Positions 18,544-26,790 are shown, counted from the stretch's first letter. The stretch: 32,500 bases of DNA from Bacillota bacterium (GCA_021200975.1 JAJQFT010000004.1:1-32500); one strand, 5' to 3'. Program-made: numbers and translations. Notes: a model not told the origin generated them from the sequence alone.

Positions 18544-20070
18544 TTGCAAACGAACATTCTCGAATATCTCGAGGCCACGGTGCAGCGTCTGCCGGATAAG
18601 CCTGCCTACTGCGATAACGCCGTGCAGCTGACCTTCCGCCAGACCGCAGACGCCGCCCGCGCAATCGGCTCGCAGCTCCTGCGTGACGGCTTCTATAAGG
18701 AGCCTGTGGTGGTATTTATGAAGAAGCAGCCCGCCGCCGTTGCCGCGTTCTACGGCGCGGTTTACGCCGGGTGCTACTATGTCCCGCTCGACGAGGAGAT
18801 GCCGCAGTTCCGAATTTCGCTGATTTGCGATACGCTTGGGCCCCGCGCGGTCATCTGCGACGAGGCGACCGAAAAAATCATGGGGAGTATTCCCAATTTT
18901 TCGGGCAGGCTCTACCGCTTCTCGGAAATCGCCGCCTCCCCGGTTGACGAGGCCGCGCTCGCCGCCGTGCGAAAAAAGCAGATCGATACCGACCCCATCT
19001 ATATCGTCTTTACCTCCGGCTCTACCGGCGTGCCCAAGGGCGTGGTTGCCTGCCACCGCAGCGTGCTGGACTATATCGAGGCGCTCAGCGACACGCTCGG
19101 CTTTTCCGAGAGCACCGTGTTCGCCAACCAGACTCCGCTGTATTTCGACGCCTGCCTGAAGGAGCTATACCCCACCATGAAATTCGGCGCGACCACATGG
19201 TTCGTGCCCAAGCAGCTTTTCATGTTCCCCACCAAGCTGGTGGAATACCTCAATACGCATAAAATCAACACGGTATGCTGGGTCGTTTCGGCGCTGACGA
19301 TGATTTCCTCCTTCGGCACGCTCGACACCATTGTGCCCCAATACCTGCACACCGTCGCCTTCGGCAGCGAGGTGTTCCCCATCCGGCAATTCCGGCTCTG
19401 GCGCAAGGCGCTGCCAAACGCCCGCTTCACAAACCTCTACGGCCCGACGGAGTGCACCGGAATGTCCTGCTTCTATCACGTCGAGCGCGAATTTGCCGAC
19501 GACGAGCGAATCCCTATCGGCGAGCCCTTCCGCAACACCGAAATCCTGCTGCTTGACGCCAACGACCGCGTCCCCGCGGCCGGGGAAAGCGGCGAGATCT
19601 GCATTCGCGGCACGAGCCTGACGCTCGGCTATTTCCGCCAGTTCGACAAAACCGACGAGGTCTTCGTGCAGAATCCCCTCAACCACAATTATCCCGAGCG
19701 CATCTACCGCACGGGCGACATTGGCAAATACAACGAGCGCGGCGAGCTGGTTTTCCTCTCGCGCAAGGATTACCAGATTAAGCACATGGGGCACCGCATC
19801 GAGCTTGGCGAGCTGGATTTGGCCGCCTCGATGCTCGACGGTGTGCGCGCCGCCTGCGCCATCTACGACGAGGCGCGCAGCAAAATCGTGCTGTTCTACG
19901 CCGGCAGCATGGATAAGCGCGAGCTTGGCAAGCACCTGCACGCCCGCCTGCCGCGCTATATGCTGCCGAATGTCATCCATCAGCTCGAGGCGCTCCCCCT
20001 GACCCCCAACGGGAAAACCGACCGCAAGCGTCTGCGCCAGCTTCACGAGGAAGCGACGATATCACCATAA
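18544..20070 (+). CDS. DltA-like amino-acid--carrier-protein ligase (adenylation enzyme)
   Basis: A stand-alone adenylation enzyme (508 residues) that should activate an amino acid with ATP and load it on the carrier protein encoded next. The ATP loop FTSGSTGVPKG (156-166), NLYGPTE (297-303), YRTGD and the C-terminal catalytic lysine K491 (TPNGK) are all present. Asp in LYFDAC (D202), placed like the amino-group-binding Asp of DltA and NRPS domains, argues for an amino-acid substrate. The pocket differs from D-alanine-specific DltA. The FCGE segment, whose Cys helps select D-alanine in Bacillus DltA, is FGSE (273-276), and the preceding pocket segments diverge too. The start is a TTG with AGAGGA 7 nt upstream. 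Carrier gene 11 bp downstream. Confidence 0.85.
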   Translation: MQTNILEYLEATVQRLPDKPAYCDNAVQLTFRQTADAARAIGSQLLRDGFYKEPVVVFMKKQPAAVAAFYGAVYAGCYYVPLDEEMPQFRISLICDTLGPRAVICDEATEKIMGSIPNFSGRLYRFSEIAASPVDEAALAAVRKKQIDTDPIYIVFTSGSTGVPKGVVACHRSVLDYIEALSDTLGFSESTVFANQTPLYFDACLKELYPTMKFGATTWFVPKQLFMFPTKLVEYLNTHKINTVCWVVSALTMISSFGTLDTIVPQYLHTVAFGSEVFPIRQFRLWRKALPNARFTNLYGPTECTGMSCFYHVEREFADDERIPIGEPFRNTEILLLDANDRVPAAGESGEICIRGTSLTLGYFRQFDKTDEVFVQNPLNHNYPERIYRTGDIGKYNERGELVFLSRKDYQIKHMGHRIELGELDLAASMLDGVRAACAIYDEARSKIVLFYAGSMDKRELGKHLHARLPRYMLPNVIHQLEALPLTPNGKTDRKRLRQLHEEATISP

Positions 20071-20081
20071 GGAGAAAATAT

Positions 20082-20306
20082 ATGGAACAGCTAATTGCAA
20101 TCCTGACCGAAATCCACGACGACGTGGATTACCAAAGCTGCACCACGCTGGTTGACGACGGGGTGCTCGATTCATTCGACATTGTCACCCTGATTTCCGA
20201 GATCAGTGATACCTTTGACGTAACCATCCCCCCCTCGGCGATTGTGCCGGAGAACTTCAATTCCGCCGCCGCGCTTTGGACGCTGATTCAGGAGCTAGAG
20301 GAGTAA
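20082..20306 (+). CDS. DltC-like acyl/peptidyl carrier protein
   Basis: A 74-residue acidic carrier protein. The phosphopantetheine attachment serine is S31 in LDSFD, where DSL or DSM is more common. The helix after it (IVTLISEISDTFDV) and the IPPSAIVPENF segment fit DltC-type proteins. It would carry the aminoacyl thioester made by the ligase to the membrane acyltransferase encoded next. AAGGAG lies before the ATG. Distances of 11 bp upstream and 3 bp downstream indicate strict co-expression. Confidence 0.88.
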   Translation: MEQLIAILTEIHDDVDYQSCTTLVDDGVLDSFDIVTLISEISDTFDVTIPPSAIVPENFNSAAALWTLIQELEE

Positions 20307-20309
20307 GCC

Positions 20310-21878
20310 ATGTCCTTTACCTCACCCGCGTTTGTGCTCTTTCTTGCGGTGCTGGCTGTGCTTTATTTTGTCGTGCCGCGCAGGGCGCAGTGGCCGGTGC
20401 TGCTGGCGGGCAGCCTCGTATTCTACCTCTTTGCCGGGGTGGAGCTTCTGGGCTTTCTCGTCTTTACCATTGTGACGGTCTATGCTGCCGGTCGCATTTT
20501 GGGAAGGTGGCAGGAGCGCCAGAAGGCATGGCTGCGCGAAAATAAGGACGCTGCCCGGGAGGATAAGAAGGCATACAAGGCCGCCGTGCAGCGCAAAAGC
20601 CGCGCCGTACTCGGCCTCACGCTCGCGCTCAACTTTGGGATGCTCTTTTTCTGCAAGGCCGCGCTCCTAGAGCCGCTGAAGGGCTACCTCAGCGGCTCTA
20701 GGGTCGAATTTCTCAGCCTTGGGCTGCCGATGGGCATCAGCTTCTATCTTTTTCAGAGCATGGGCTACCTGATTGACGTATACCGCGGCACCGTGCCGTG
20801 CGAAACCAATCTTGGGCGGCTGGCGCTGTTTTCCTCCTATTTCCCGCAGCTGGTGCAGGGGCCAATCAGCAAGTATTCCGCGCTTGCGCAAGAGCTTTAT
20901 AAGCCGCACCGCTTCGATGCGGCGCGCGTGCATATGGGCATCCAGCGCATCCTTTGGGGCTACTTCAAGAAGCTGGTAATTGCCGACCGGATCGCCGCCG
21001 CCGTCGTAACGCTCAAGGGCGACGGCTACACCGGCGCATGGTTCTTCCTGCTCACGCTGTTCTATGCCGTGCAGATTTACGGTGATTTCACCGGCGGCAT
21101 CGACATTACGCTTGGCGTGAGCCAAATCCTTGGCATTCCGCTGGCAGAGAACTTCAACCATCCCTTCCTGTCGAAAAACATTGCCGAGTATTGGCGGCGC
21201 TGGCACATCTCGCTCGGCGAATGGATGAAGGATTACATTTTCTACCCCATCTCCGTCAGCAAGCCCATGCGCAGTCTATCCAAGAGCGCCCGCCGCACGC
21301 TGGGCGACAAGGTCGGCAGGAAGCTGCCCGTCTACGTCGCCAGCTTTGCGACATGGTTCGTTACCGGCCTTTGGCACGGGCTGGAGGCACATTACCTCGT
21401 GTGGGGCATGATGAACTGCGTCGTGATTGTCGCCTCGGAGGAGCTGGAGCCGCTTTATGCCCGCTTCCATGCCAAATTCCCGAGCCTGAAGCAGCGCCGA
21501 CTCTACGGTGCGTTTGAAATTGTGCGGATGTTCGTGCTGATGAACCTCATCCGCGCGAGCGACCTCTTCTCGAGCGTGGGCACCTACTTCTCCCGGATGT
21601 TTAGCCTTGTCACCGTGTGGAACGTCGGCGAGCTGTTCGGCGGCGGGCTTCTGGAGCTGGGACTGAACGCGGGCGACTATGTGCTGCTTGCGCTTGCGCT
21701 CGGCGTGGTCTTTGCCGTTTGCCGGGCAAGCCTGCGCGCCCCGGTGCGCGAGAGCCTGCAATCGGCCAGTCCTTGGCTGCGCTACAGCGCGACCGCTGCG
21801 CTACTCGTCGCCGTGCTGCTATTCGGCGTGTACGGGCAGGGCTACGACGCAAGCAGCTTCATCTACAATCAGTTCTGA
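20310..21878 (+). CDS. MBOAT-family O-acyltransferase (DltB/AlgI-like)
   Basis: A 522-residue polytopic membrane protein. The membrane-bound O-acyltransferase core is clear: NFNHPFLSKNIAEYWRRWH with H299, and the invariant histidine H356 in GLWHG, with hydrophobic helices on both sides. DltB and AlgI relatives move acyl groups from a cytosolic thioester donor to an extracellular polymer. Here the donor would be the carrier protein encoded just upstream, and the acceptor a teichoic-acid-like or other surface glycan. A charged cytosolic loop (about residues 66-97) is rich in Lys and Arg. The coding sequence contains a perfect 14-bp hairpin at 20666-20702. Confidence 0.92.
   Translation: MSFTSPAFVLFLAVLAVLYFVVPRRAQWPVLLAGSLVFYLFAGVELLGFLVFTIVTVYAAGRILGRWQERQKAWLRENKDAAREDKKAYKAAVQRKSRAVLGLTLALNFGMLFFCKAALLEPLKGYLSGSRVEFLSLGLPMGISFYLFQSMGYLIDVYRGTVPCETNLGRLALFSSYFPQLVQGPISKYSALAQELYKPHRFDAARVHMGIQRILWGYFKKLVIADRIAAAVVTLKGDGYTGAWFFLLTLFYAVQIYGDFTGGIDITLGVSQILGIPLAENFNHPFLSKNIAEYWRRWHISLGEWMKDYIFYPISVSKPMRSLSKSARRTLGDKVGRKLPVYVASFATWFVTGLWHGLEAHYLVWGMMNCVVIVASEELEPLYARFHAKFPSLKQRRLYGAFEIVRMFVLMNLIRASDLFSSVGTYFSRMFSLVTVWNVGELFGGGLLELGLNAGDYVLLALALGVVFAVCRASLRAPVRESLQSASPWLRYSATAALLVAVLLFGVYGQGYDASSFIYNQF
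20666..20702. repeat. 14-bp perfect inverted repeat inside the MBOAT gene
   Basis: CCTAGAGCCGCTGA (20666-20679) is followed by a 9-nt spacer and its exact reverse complement (20689-20702). No T-run follows. It encodes residues 119-131 of the acyltransferase. Confidence 0.7.
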
Positions 21879-21890
21879 GGCGGTGACACG

Positions 21891-22958
21891 ATGAAAAAGA
21901 AATGTATTGCCGCCGTGACCGTATCGCTCGTGACCCTGCTGGTGCTTGCCGCGCTCACGCGGCTGGTGATGCCCAAATACATGGGCAGCGAAACCGAGGG
22001 CGCGCTCATCGCCGAATATTATGACGAAACCACCGACCACCAAGTGATTTTCATTGGCGACTGCGAGATATACGAGAACATCTCCCCCATCTCCATCTGG
22101 CTGGAGAGCGGAGTGACGAGCTTCCTGCGCGGCTGCCCGCAGCAGACCATCTGGCAGTCCTATTACCTGCTGGAGGAAACGCTGAACACCGAAACGCCGG
22201 ATGTGGTGGTATTCAACGTGCTCTCGATGAAGTACGATACCCCGGAATCCACCGGCGCAGCAGAGCAGCGGGAGGCCTACAACCGCATTGCGCTTGACGG
22301 GATGCGCTGGAGCGCCTCGAAGTGGAATTCCATTCTCGCCTCGATGCTCGACAGTGAGTCCATGCTGGACTATCTGTTCCCGCTGCTGCGCTACCATAGC
22401 CGCATCACCGAGCTGTCGAGCGACGACTTCACCTATTTCTGGAGCACCGACTCCGTCTCCTACAGCGGCTACTATATGCGCGTTGACACCCTGCCCACCA
22501 CCGAGGCGCAGGTGAGTGCCAAATACGCCTCGCAAATCGAGCCGTCGAGCTATGAATTCGGAGAAAGCAGCTGGCTCTATCTTGAAAAAATGCGGGAGCT
22601 TTGCGAGGAAAAGGGTGTGACCCTCATCCTCATGAAGGCGCCCAGCGTGAGCGAAATCTGGTACGACGAGTGGGACACGCAAATTGCCGACTACGCCGCC
22701 GCGCACGGCCTCGCCTACTTCAATTTCCTGACGATGTCGGACGAAACCGGCGTTGACCTCTATAACGACACCTACGACGGCGGTCTGCACCTGAACTGCA
22801 CCGGCGCAGAGAAAATGGGCACATGGTTTGGCCGCTACTTCGCCGAGCTGGGGCTGGAGGATCGCCGGGACATAGAGCCCTACGCCACCGTATGGGCGGA
22901 AAAAACCGAAATTTATGATCAAGCGAAGGCCGCGCAATACGCCGCCCTGAGCGAATAG
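21891..22958 (+). CDS. SGNH-hydrolase-like membrane-anchored protein (DltD position)
   Basis: A 355-residue protein with one N-terminal membrane helix (about 8-27) and an extracellular SGNH-like domain. The block I motif reads IFIGDCE (53-59), with Cys58 where SGNH enzymes carry Ser. The C-terminal block V equivalent is DGGLHLN (296-302), holding the presumed Asp/His pair. From memory, related Clostridia proteins beside MBOAT genes also show GDCE, so Cys may be a family trait rather than a defect; I cannot check that here. By position it corresponds to DltD, which works with DltB in lipoteichoic-acid D-alanylation. It may be the extracellular acyl-transfer partner. It starts 12 bp after the MBOAT gene. 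Confidence 0.78.
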   Translation: MKKKCIAAVTVSLVTLLVLAALTRLVMPKYMGSETEGALIAEYYDETTDHQVIFIGDCEIYENISPISIWLESGVTSFLRGCPQQTIWQSYYLLEETLNTETPDVVVFNVLSMKYDTPESTGAAEQREAYNRIALDGMRWSASKWNSILASMLDSESMLDYLFPLLRYHSRITELSSDDFTYFWSTDSVSYSGYYMRVDTLPTTEAQVSAKYASQIEPSSYEFGESSWLYLEKMRELCEEKGVTLILMKAPSVSEIWYDEWDTQIADYAAAHGLAYFNFLTMSDETGVDLYNDTYDGGLHLNCTGAEKMGTWFGRYFAELGLEDRRDIEPYATVWAEKTEIYDQAKAAQYAALSE

Positions 22959-22978
22959 AGAAAGGAAGCTTCCTAAAC

Positions 22979-24274
22979 ATGAAAAAGCTGATATTCGCGT
23001 TCCTGTTTGCCCTGCTTCTGGCAGGCTGCGGCTCGCAGGCCGCCGAAAGCGAGGCTACCGAATCCGCTTTTGCGCCGGATTATGCCACCGCCACCTTTGA
23101 GGTCGGCGAGGAAATCACCGTTGACGCCTATTTCGACGGCAGCAGCGGCGACGCGACCATCTCCTACACCTTCGACCCCTCGATTCCCGGCATTTACGGC
23201 GCAATTTTGAGCGCGGACGGGAGCCTTTACAACGTCAACGTGGAAATCGTCGATACCACCGCCCCCACCGCCACGGCCAAGAGCGGCGTGAGCTTCTACC
23301 AAGGCACACTGCCCGAGCCGGAGGAGCTATTGGAGGATATATACGACGCGACCGGCGTGACAAGCTGCACCTACGAGCTTGCGCCGGACTCCGATTTCTA
23401 TGGGCAGATGAGCCTGACCGTGCTGCTGAGCGACGACTATAACAACGTGGCCAGCATCAATGTGAACGTGGAAATTCTGGAGGATACCGAAGCCCCCGTG
23501 ATTACTACCGATTTCGGCACCCTGCGCACCGCCTATGTGGGCGATTCCATCTCCTACCGTCAGGGCGTAGAAGTTACCGATAATTCGGGCACGGTAGCCT
23601 CGCTGGATATTGTGGTCGGCGATGGCAGCACCAACGAGGTGTGCGAATACACCGTTACCTATATCGCCACGGACAATATGGGCAACTCCTCGGAATTGAC
23701 CGTGTCGGTCAAAGTTTCGGAATATGTGGCGGATCGGCCGACGGACGAGGAGATTCTGGCATATGCCCGCGAACGCCTTGACGAGCTTTACGATACCTAT
23801 GGCTATGAGGAAAGCGACTACAACACCGCCCTGTGCGCCTATCGCTATGTTCTGGGTGTTGGGGAGAATTATCCCATCATCGGCTACACCGGCTACTCCG
23901 ATAAGGACGATTGGATGTACACCGGCTACTGCGTGCTCACCCGCGAGATTACCTCCGGCGACTGCTTCACCTACTATTCCGTGACGCGGCTGCTGCTTGT
24001 TGCGGGCGGGCTGGAAACCATCCCGGTCAGCAAGGTGCCCAACTATGACGGCGACAGCCACCACTACTGGACGCTTGTGAAGATTGACGGCGAGTGGTAT
24101 CACCTCGACACCACGCCCCGCGCCGCTGGCTTCAACAAGAACGATTTCACCTTCTTCCTGTGGACAGACGCGCAGATGGACGAATTCTCCGCCTCGTACA
24201 GCAACTGCTTCAATCGTGACAGCTCGCTCTATCCCGCCAGCGCCACCACCCCGGTCACCAAGCCGAGCCTCTAA
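22979..24274 (+). CDS. lipoprotein with Ig-like repeats and a transglutaminase-like domain
   Basis: A 431-residue exported lipoprotein. The signal peptide ends in lipobox LLAGC (Cys17). Two or three bacterial Ig-like repeats (about 35-92, 95-170, 172-248) contain DTTAP/DTEAP junctions typical of such domains. The C-terminal domain (about 255-420) looks like a transglutaminase/protease fold with a plausible Cys-His-Asp triad: C329 (GDCFTYYS), H361 or H362 (HHYWTLVKIDG) and D377 (HLDTTP). It may cross-link, cleave or bind cell-wall peptides at the membrane surface; none of this is shown by the sequence. It follows the SGNH-like gene after 20 bp, so a link to surface modification is inferred from the operon. 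Confidence 0.82.
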   Translation: MKKLIFAFLFALLLAGCGSQAAESEATESAFAPDYATATFEVGEEITVDAYFDGSSGDATISYTFDPSIPGIYGAILSADGSLYNVNVEIVDTTAPTATAKSGVSFYQGTLPEPEELLEDIYDATGVTSCTYELAPDSDFYGQMSLTVLLSDDYNNVASINVNVEILEDTEAPVITTDFGTLRTAYVGDSISYRQGVEVTDNSGTVASLDIVVGDGSTNEVCEYTVTYIATDNMGNSSELTVSVKVSEYVADRPTDEEILAYARERLDELYDTYGYEESDYNTALCAYRYVLGVGENYPIIGYTGYSDKDDWMYTGYCVLTREITSGDCFTYYSVTRLLLVAGGLETIPVSKVPNYDGDSHHYWTLVKIDGEWYHLDTTPRAAGFNKNDFTFFLWTDAQMDEFSASYSNCFNRDSSLYPASATTPVTKPSL

Positions 24275-24289
24275 AAGGAGAATCCAAGT

Positions 24290-24850
24290 ATGAAAAAGCT
24301 ATTCCCATTGCTTGTGCTTATGCTTCTGTCGCTGCTGCTATCCGCCTGCGGCGCGCAGGCGAATGAAAGCGAGGAAAGCAGGGCTGAATCCGGCAGCGCC
24401 GAACAAAGCGCCGCCTCCGACTCCGGGGAAACCGAGCCCGCCGACGAATCCGGCTACCGGATTGTCCTGCGGGACGTGGAAATCGCTGTTGACGCCGAGG
24501 CCGCGCCCCTGATTGCCGCCCTTGGCGACGACTACAGCTACAGCGAGGACGCAAGCTGCTTCTTTGAAAACAGCACCGAGCGCTACTATATGTACACCGA
24601 TTTCTCCATCGTCACCTACACGGGAACGGACGGCGCAGAATACGTCTACTATGTGAAGCTGCTCGACGATCTGGTGCAAACCCCCGAGGGACTCTATATC
24701 GGCGCATCCGAGGCGGAAGTGGACGCCGCCTATGGCAGCGACTATGACCAAAACGGCGACTACCGTTACTACCTGCGCGGCAATACCAACCTGCAAATCC
24801 GCCTGACCGACGGCTCCGTTACCGCAATCATCTATATGCTGAATGTATAG
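24290..24850 (+). CDS. small lipoprotein of unknown function
   Basis: A 186-residue predicted lipoprotein with lipobox LLSAC (Cys20). A low-complexity Ser/Glu/Ala linker (about 22-55) is followed by a compact domain rich in Tyr and Asp (about 56-186). I recognise no family. Segments such as GLYIGASEAEVDAAYG resemble the repeat unit of small exported proteins in which a conserved Gly precedes a helix, but I would not name a domain. It has an AAAAGGAG ribosome site and starts 15 bp after the transglutaminase-like gene. It is the last gene of the operon; no good intrinsic terminator is visible after it. Confidence 0.75.
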   Translation: MKKLFPLLVLMLLSLLLSACGAQANESEESRAESGSAEQSAASDSGETEPADESGYRIVLRDVEIAVDAEAAPLIAALGDDYSYSEDASCFFENSTERYYMYTDFSIVTYTGTDGAEYVYYVKLLDDLVQTPEGLYIGASEAEVDAAYGSDYDQNGDYRYYLRGNTNLQIRLTDGSVTAIIYMLNV

Positions 24851-24924
24851 CGCGCCGTGTATTCTCCCTTCCTGCCACGCCGCCCGGATTCCCCGGGGCA
24901 GCGTCAGTTATTACGAAAAGGCGC

Positions 24925-24953
24925 TGGACAAGCGGCGGCTTCTTTGCTATACT
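24925..24953 (+). promoter_or_regulatory. promoter of the radical SAM gene
   Basis: TGGACA (24925-24930), 17-bp spacer, TATACT (24948-24953). The start would be near 24960, with AAAAAGGAGG at 24981-24990. Confidence 0.7.
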
Positions 24954-24997
24954 AAGGAAGCTTGGAGCCAGACCGAACGCAAAAAGGAGGTCTTTTT

Positions 24998-25993
24998 GTG
25001 AAAACCACATCCGTTTACCTCTTTAGCCCGTCCGTACCGTGCGAAAATCGCTGCCGCTACTGCCTGCTGCAATGGGACGGCAGGCTGCTTGGTGCCGACT
25101 GCGCTCGCAGTCTGGCTTATGCCCGCCGCTTCTACCGCTGGCTGCGCGAAAACCGGCCGGAGCTGCAATTCGTATACTATTTCGGCTACTCGATGGAGCA
25201 TCCCGACCTGCCGGCCGTTCTCCCCTTTTTGCAGCAAACCGGCTCCCCAAGCGGCCGCTTCCTGCAAATGGACGGCATGAAAATGCGCAGCGACGCACAG
25301 CTGCACGACCTGTTTCGCACGCTGAAAGCGCTGGGCATCGAGGAAACCAACTTCACCTACTACGGCGCACAGGACTATCACGACCGCTTTGCCGCCCGCG
25401 CGGGAGACTTCGCGCTCATGGAGCGCTCCCGCCGGATTGCTGCGCAGGAGGGTCTGCGCGTCAGCGTCGGCATCCCCACAAGCAAGGAGAACCTTTCTCA
25501 GCTGGAGGCGCTTGTCGCCCAATTTGACGCCGACGGCATTCCCGTCTCCCTCTTCACGCCGCATTGCGGCGGCCGTGGCTACCTCCTGCTGGACGCGAAA
25601 ATCACCGTCGCCGACTACGAGGCCATGCCTGCCACGCTGCGAAAGCGCCTGTCCCGCCGTGCGAACCGCACGGCGGGGGGGGGGTGGGAAGCCCCCCCCA
25701 AGGCGCCCGCGAACCGGAATTTTCAGCTGGGGCTGGGCGAATCGGGGATGGAACGGCGGGAAGCGCTTCCCTTCGCGCAAATCCTGCGCAAGCTCGAGCA
25801 AACCGACGAGGCCTACTACGCCCTTGTCCCCGGCTTTTCCACGCTGCTGCCGCGCTATGCCGAGCAGCGCGACCCGCGGCTGTATACAAAAAAGGACTTG
25901 TACGCCCTCTATCGCAGGCGCTATATTGCGGAAAACCGCCTGACTGTCACAGAGGTGAATGATGAGCGGCTTTCCGGCAGCATCCGCTATTGA
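24998..25993 (+). CDS. radical SAM protein of unknown substrate
   Basis: A 331-residue radical S-adenosylmethionine protein. The [4Fe-4S] motif CENRCRYC (C15, C19, C22) lies directly after a beta-strand at the N-terminus, as in the family. A TIM-barrel-like region follows to about residue 215, with no SPASM or B12 domain that I can see. The start is the GTG at 24998, seven nt after a perfect AAAAAGGAGG. Residues about 218-236 (Arg, Ala, Gly and Pro rich) are encoded by a GC-rich palindrome followed by G10 and C8 runs, and look like an in-frame insertion. Sequence after it resumes in frame to a stop before a strong terminator. It stands alone, so context gives no substrate. Confidence 0.8.
   Translation: MKTTSVYLFSPSVPCENRCRYCLLQWDGRLLGADCARSLAYARRFYRWLRENRPELQFVYYFGYSMEHPDLPAVLPFLQQTGSPSGRFLQMDGMKMRSDAQLHDLFRTLKALGIEETNFTYYGAQDYHDRFAARAGDFALMERSRRIAAQEGLRVSVGIPTSKENLSQLEALVAQFDADGIPVSLFTPHCGGRGYLLLDAKITVADYEAMPATLRKRLSRRANRTAGGGWEAPPKAPANRNFQLGLGESGMERREALPFAQILRKLEQTDEAYYALVPGFSTLLPRYAEQRDPRLYTKKDLYALYRRRYIAENRLTVTEVNDERLSGSIRY
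25653..25699. repeat. GC-rich palindrome with G10 tract and C8 run inside the radical SAM gene
   Basis: CCCGCCGTGCG (25653-25663), AAC loop, CGCACGGCGGG (25667-25677): a perfect 11-bp stem. Its right arm runs into a G10 tract (25675-25684), and TGGGAAG leads to a C8 run (25692-25699). Confidence 0.8.
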
Positions 25994-26011
25994 AGCCTGC
26001 GCAAATGCAGG

Positions 26012-26049
26012 AAAATCCCGGCTTTGCCTAGGCAAAGCCGGGATTTTTT
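26012..26049. terminator. strong bidirectional terminator after the radical SAM gene
   Basis: AAAATCCCGGCTTTGCC (26012-26028), a 2-nt TA centre, then the exact complement to 26047 and T-run to 26049. The A-run gives a U-run on minus, so it also serves the convergent gene. Confidence 0.92.
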
Positions 26050-26082
26050 GGGCGCTTGCAGAGTGCTGCGGGCTGCCCTTTT

Positions 26083-26751
26083 TTATTCGTTGCGGTAATG
26101 TGCCATCATGGTCTTAAAAAGCTCGGCCGTGCTGGGCGGTGTGTGTGAAATGGCGTTTGCGCCGGCCTCAATCGTCGCGAGGATTTTATCGGGCTGGTTG
26201 CCGCCGGTCGCAATCATGGGCACGGTGGGAAAATCCTTGCGGATGGCGCGAACCACCTCGGGCGTTCTCGGCCCGGCGGCCACATTGAGAATCACCGCTC
26301 CGGATTCCAGCCGCGCGCCGATATCGGTCTTCTCATCTGTAACGGTAATGATGACCGGGATATCCACTGCCCTCGACACCGCCAGCAGATTCATATTGTT
26401 GATAGGCGCATTGAGCACCACGCCCATCGCCCCCTGGCTCTCTGCGTCACGGGCGAGGGAAATGGTGCGCAAGCCCTGCGTCGTGCCGCCGCCAACGCCG
26501 CAGAACACAGGCACATAAGCGGCCTTGATGATGGCGTCGCTGATGCACTGCTGCGGTGTGAAGGGGTAGACGGCAAGCACCGCGTCGGCATCACAATTCT
26601 TGATAATCGCAAGGTCTGTCGTGAAAACCAAGCTCTTGATGCGCCTGCCATAAATCACGATGCCGCTGCACTTGAGGATTTCCTTGGGCATTTCCAAGAT
26701 TTGATGCCGCAGGCGGCTCTTAACCAGCGGGATATGCTTTTTATCGTCCAT
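26083..26751 (-). CDS. TIM-barrel protein with a phosphate-binding motif, function unknown
   Basis: A 222-residue cytosolic protein whose pattern of strands and glycine loops fits a beta/alpha TIM barrel. GVGGGTTQG (85-93), the strand-loop VVLNAPINN, ATGGN (181-185) and EAGANAISHTPPS (196-208) are typical of phosphate- or flavin-binding barrels. I cannot assign a reaction. A weak similarity in feel to enoyl-reductase or nitronate-monooxygenase-like barrels is not enough for a name. I chose the ATG at 26751, which has AAGGAAGG upstream, over an in-frame GTG at 26772. It has its own promoter and ends at the terminator shared with the radical SAM gene. Confidence 0.7.
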   Translation of the reverse strand: MDDKKHIPLVKSRLRHQILEMPKEILKCSGIVIYGRRIKSLVFTTDLAIIKNCDADAVLAVYPFTPQQCISDAIIKAAYVPVFCGVGGGTTQGLRTISLARDAESQGAMGVVLNAPINNMNLLAVSRAVDIPVIITVTDEKTDIGARLESGAVILNVAAGPRTPEVVRAIRKDFPTVPMIATGGNQPDKILATIEAGANAISHTPPSTAELFKTMMAHYRNE

Positions 26752-26790
26752 AGCAGGCCTTCCTTTCCGCACGAGGCGTGGTTTTCTATT

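Noticed and set aside
18500..24962. GGAAGCTT recurring near three gene junctions (about 18500, 22965, 24955)
   Set aside because: Flanking bases do not match and positions relative to promoters differ; probably chance plus ribosome-site bias.
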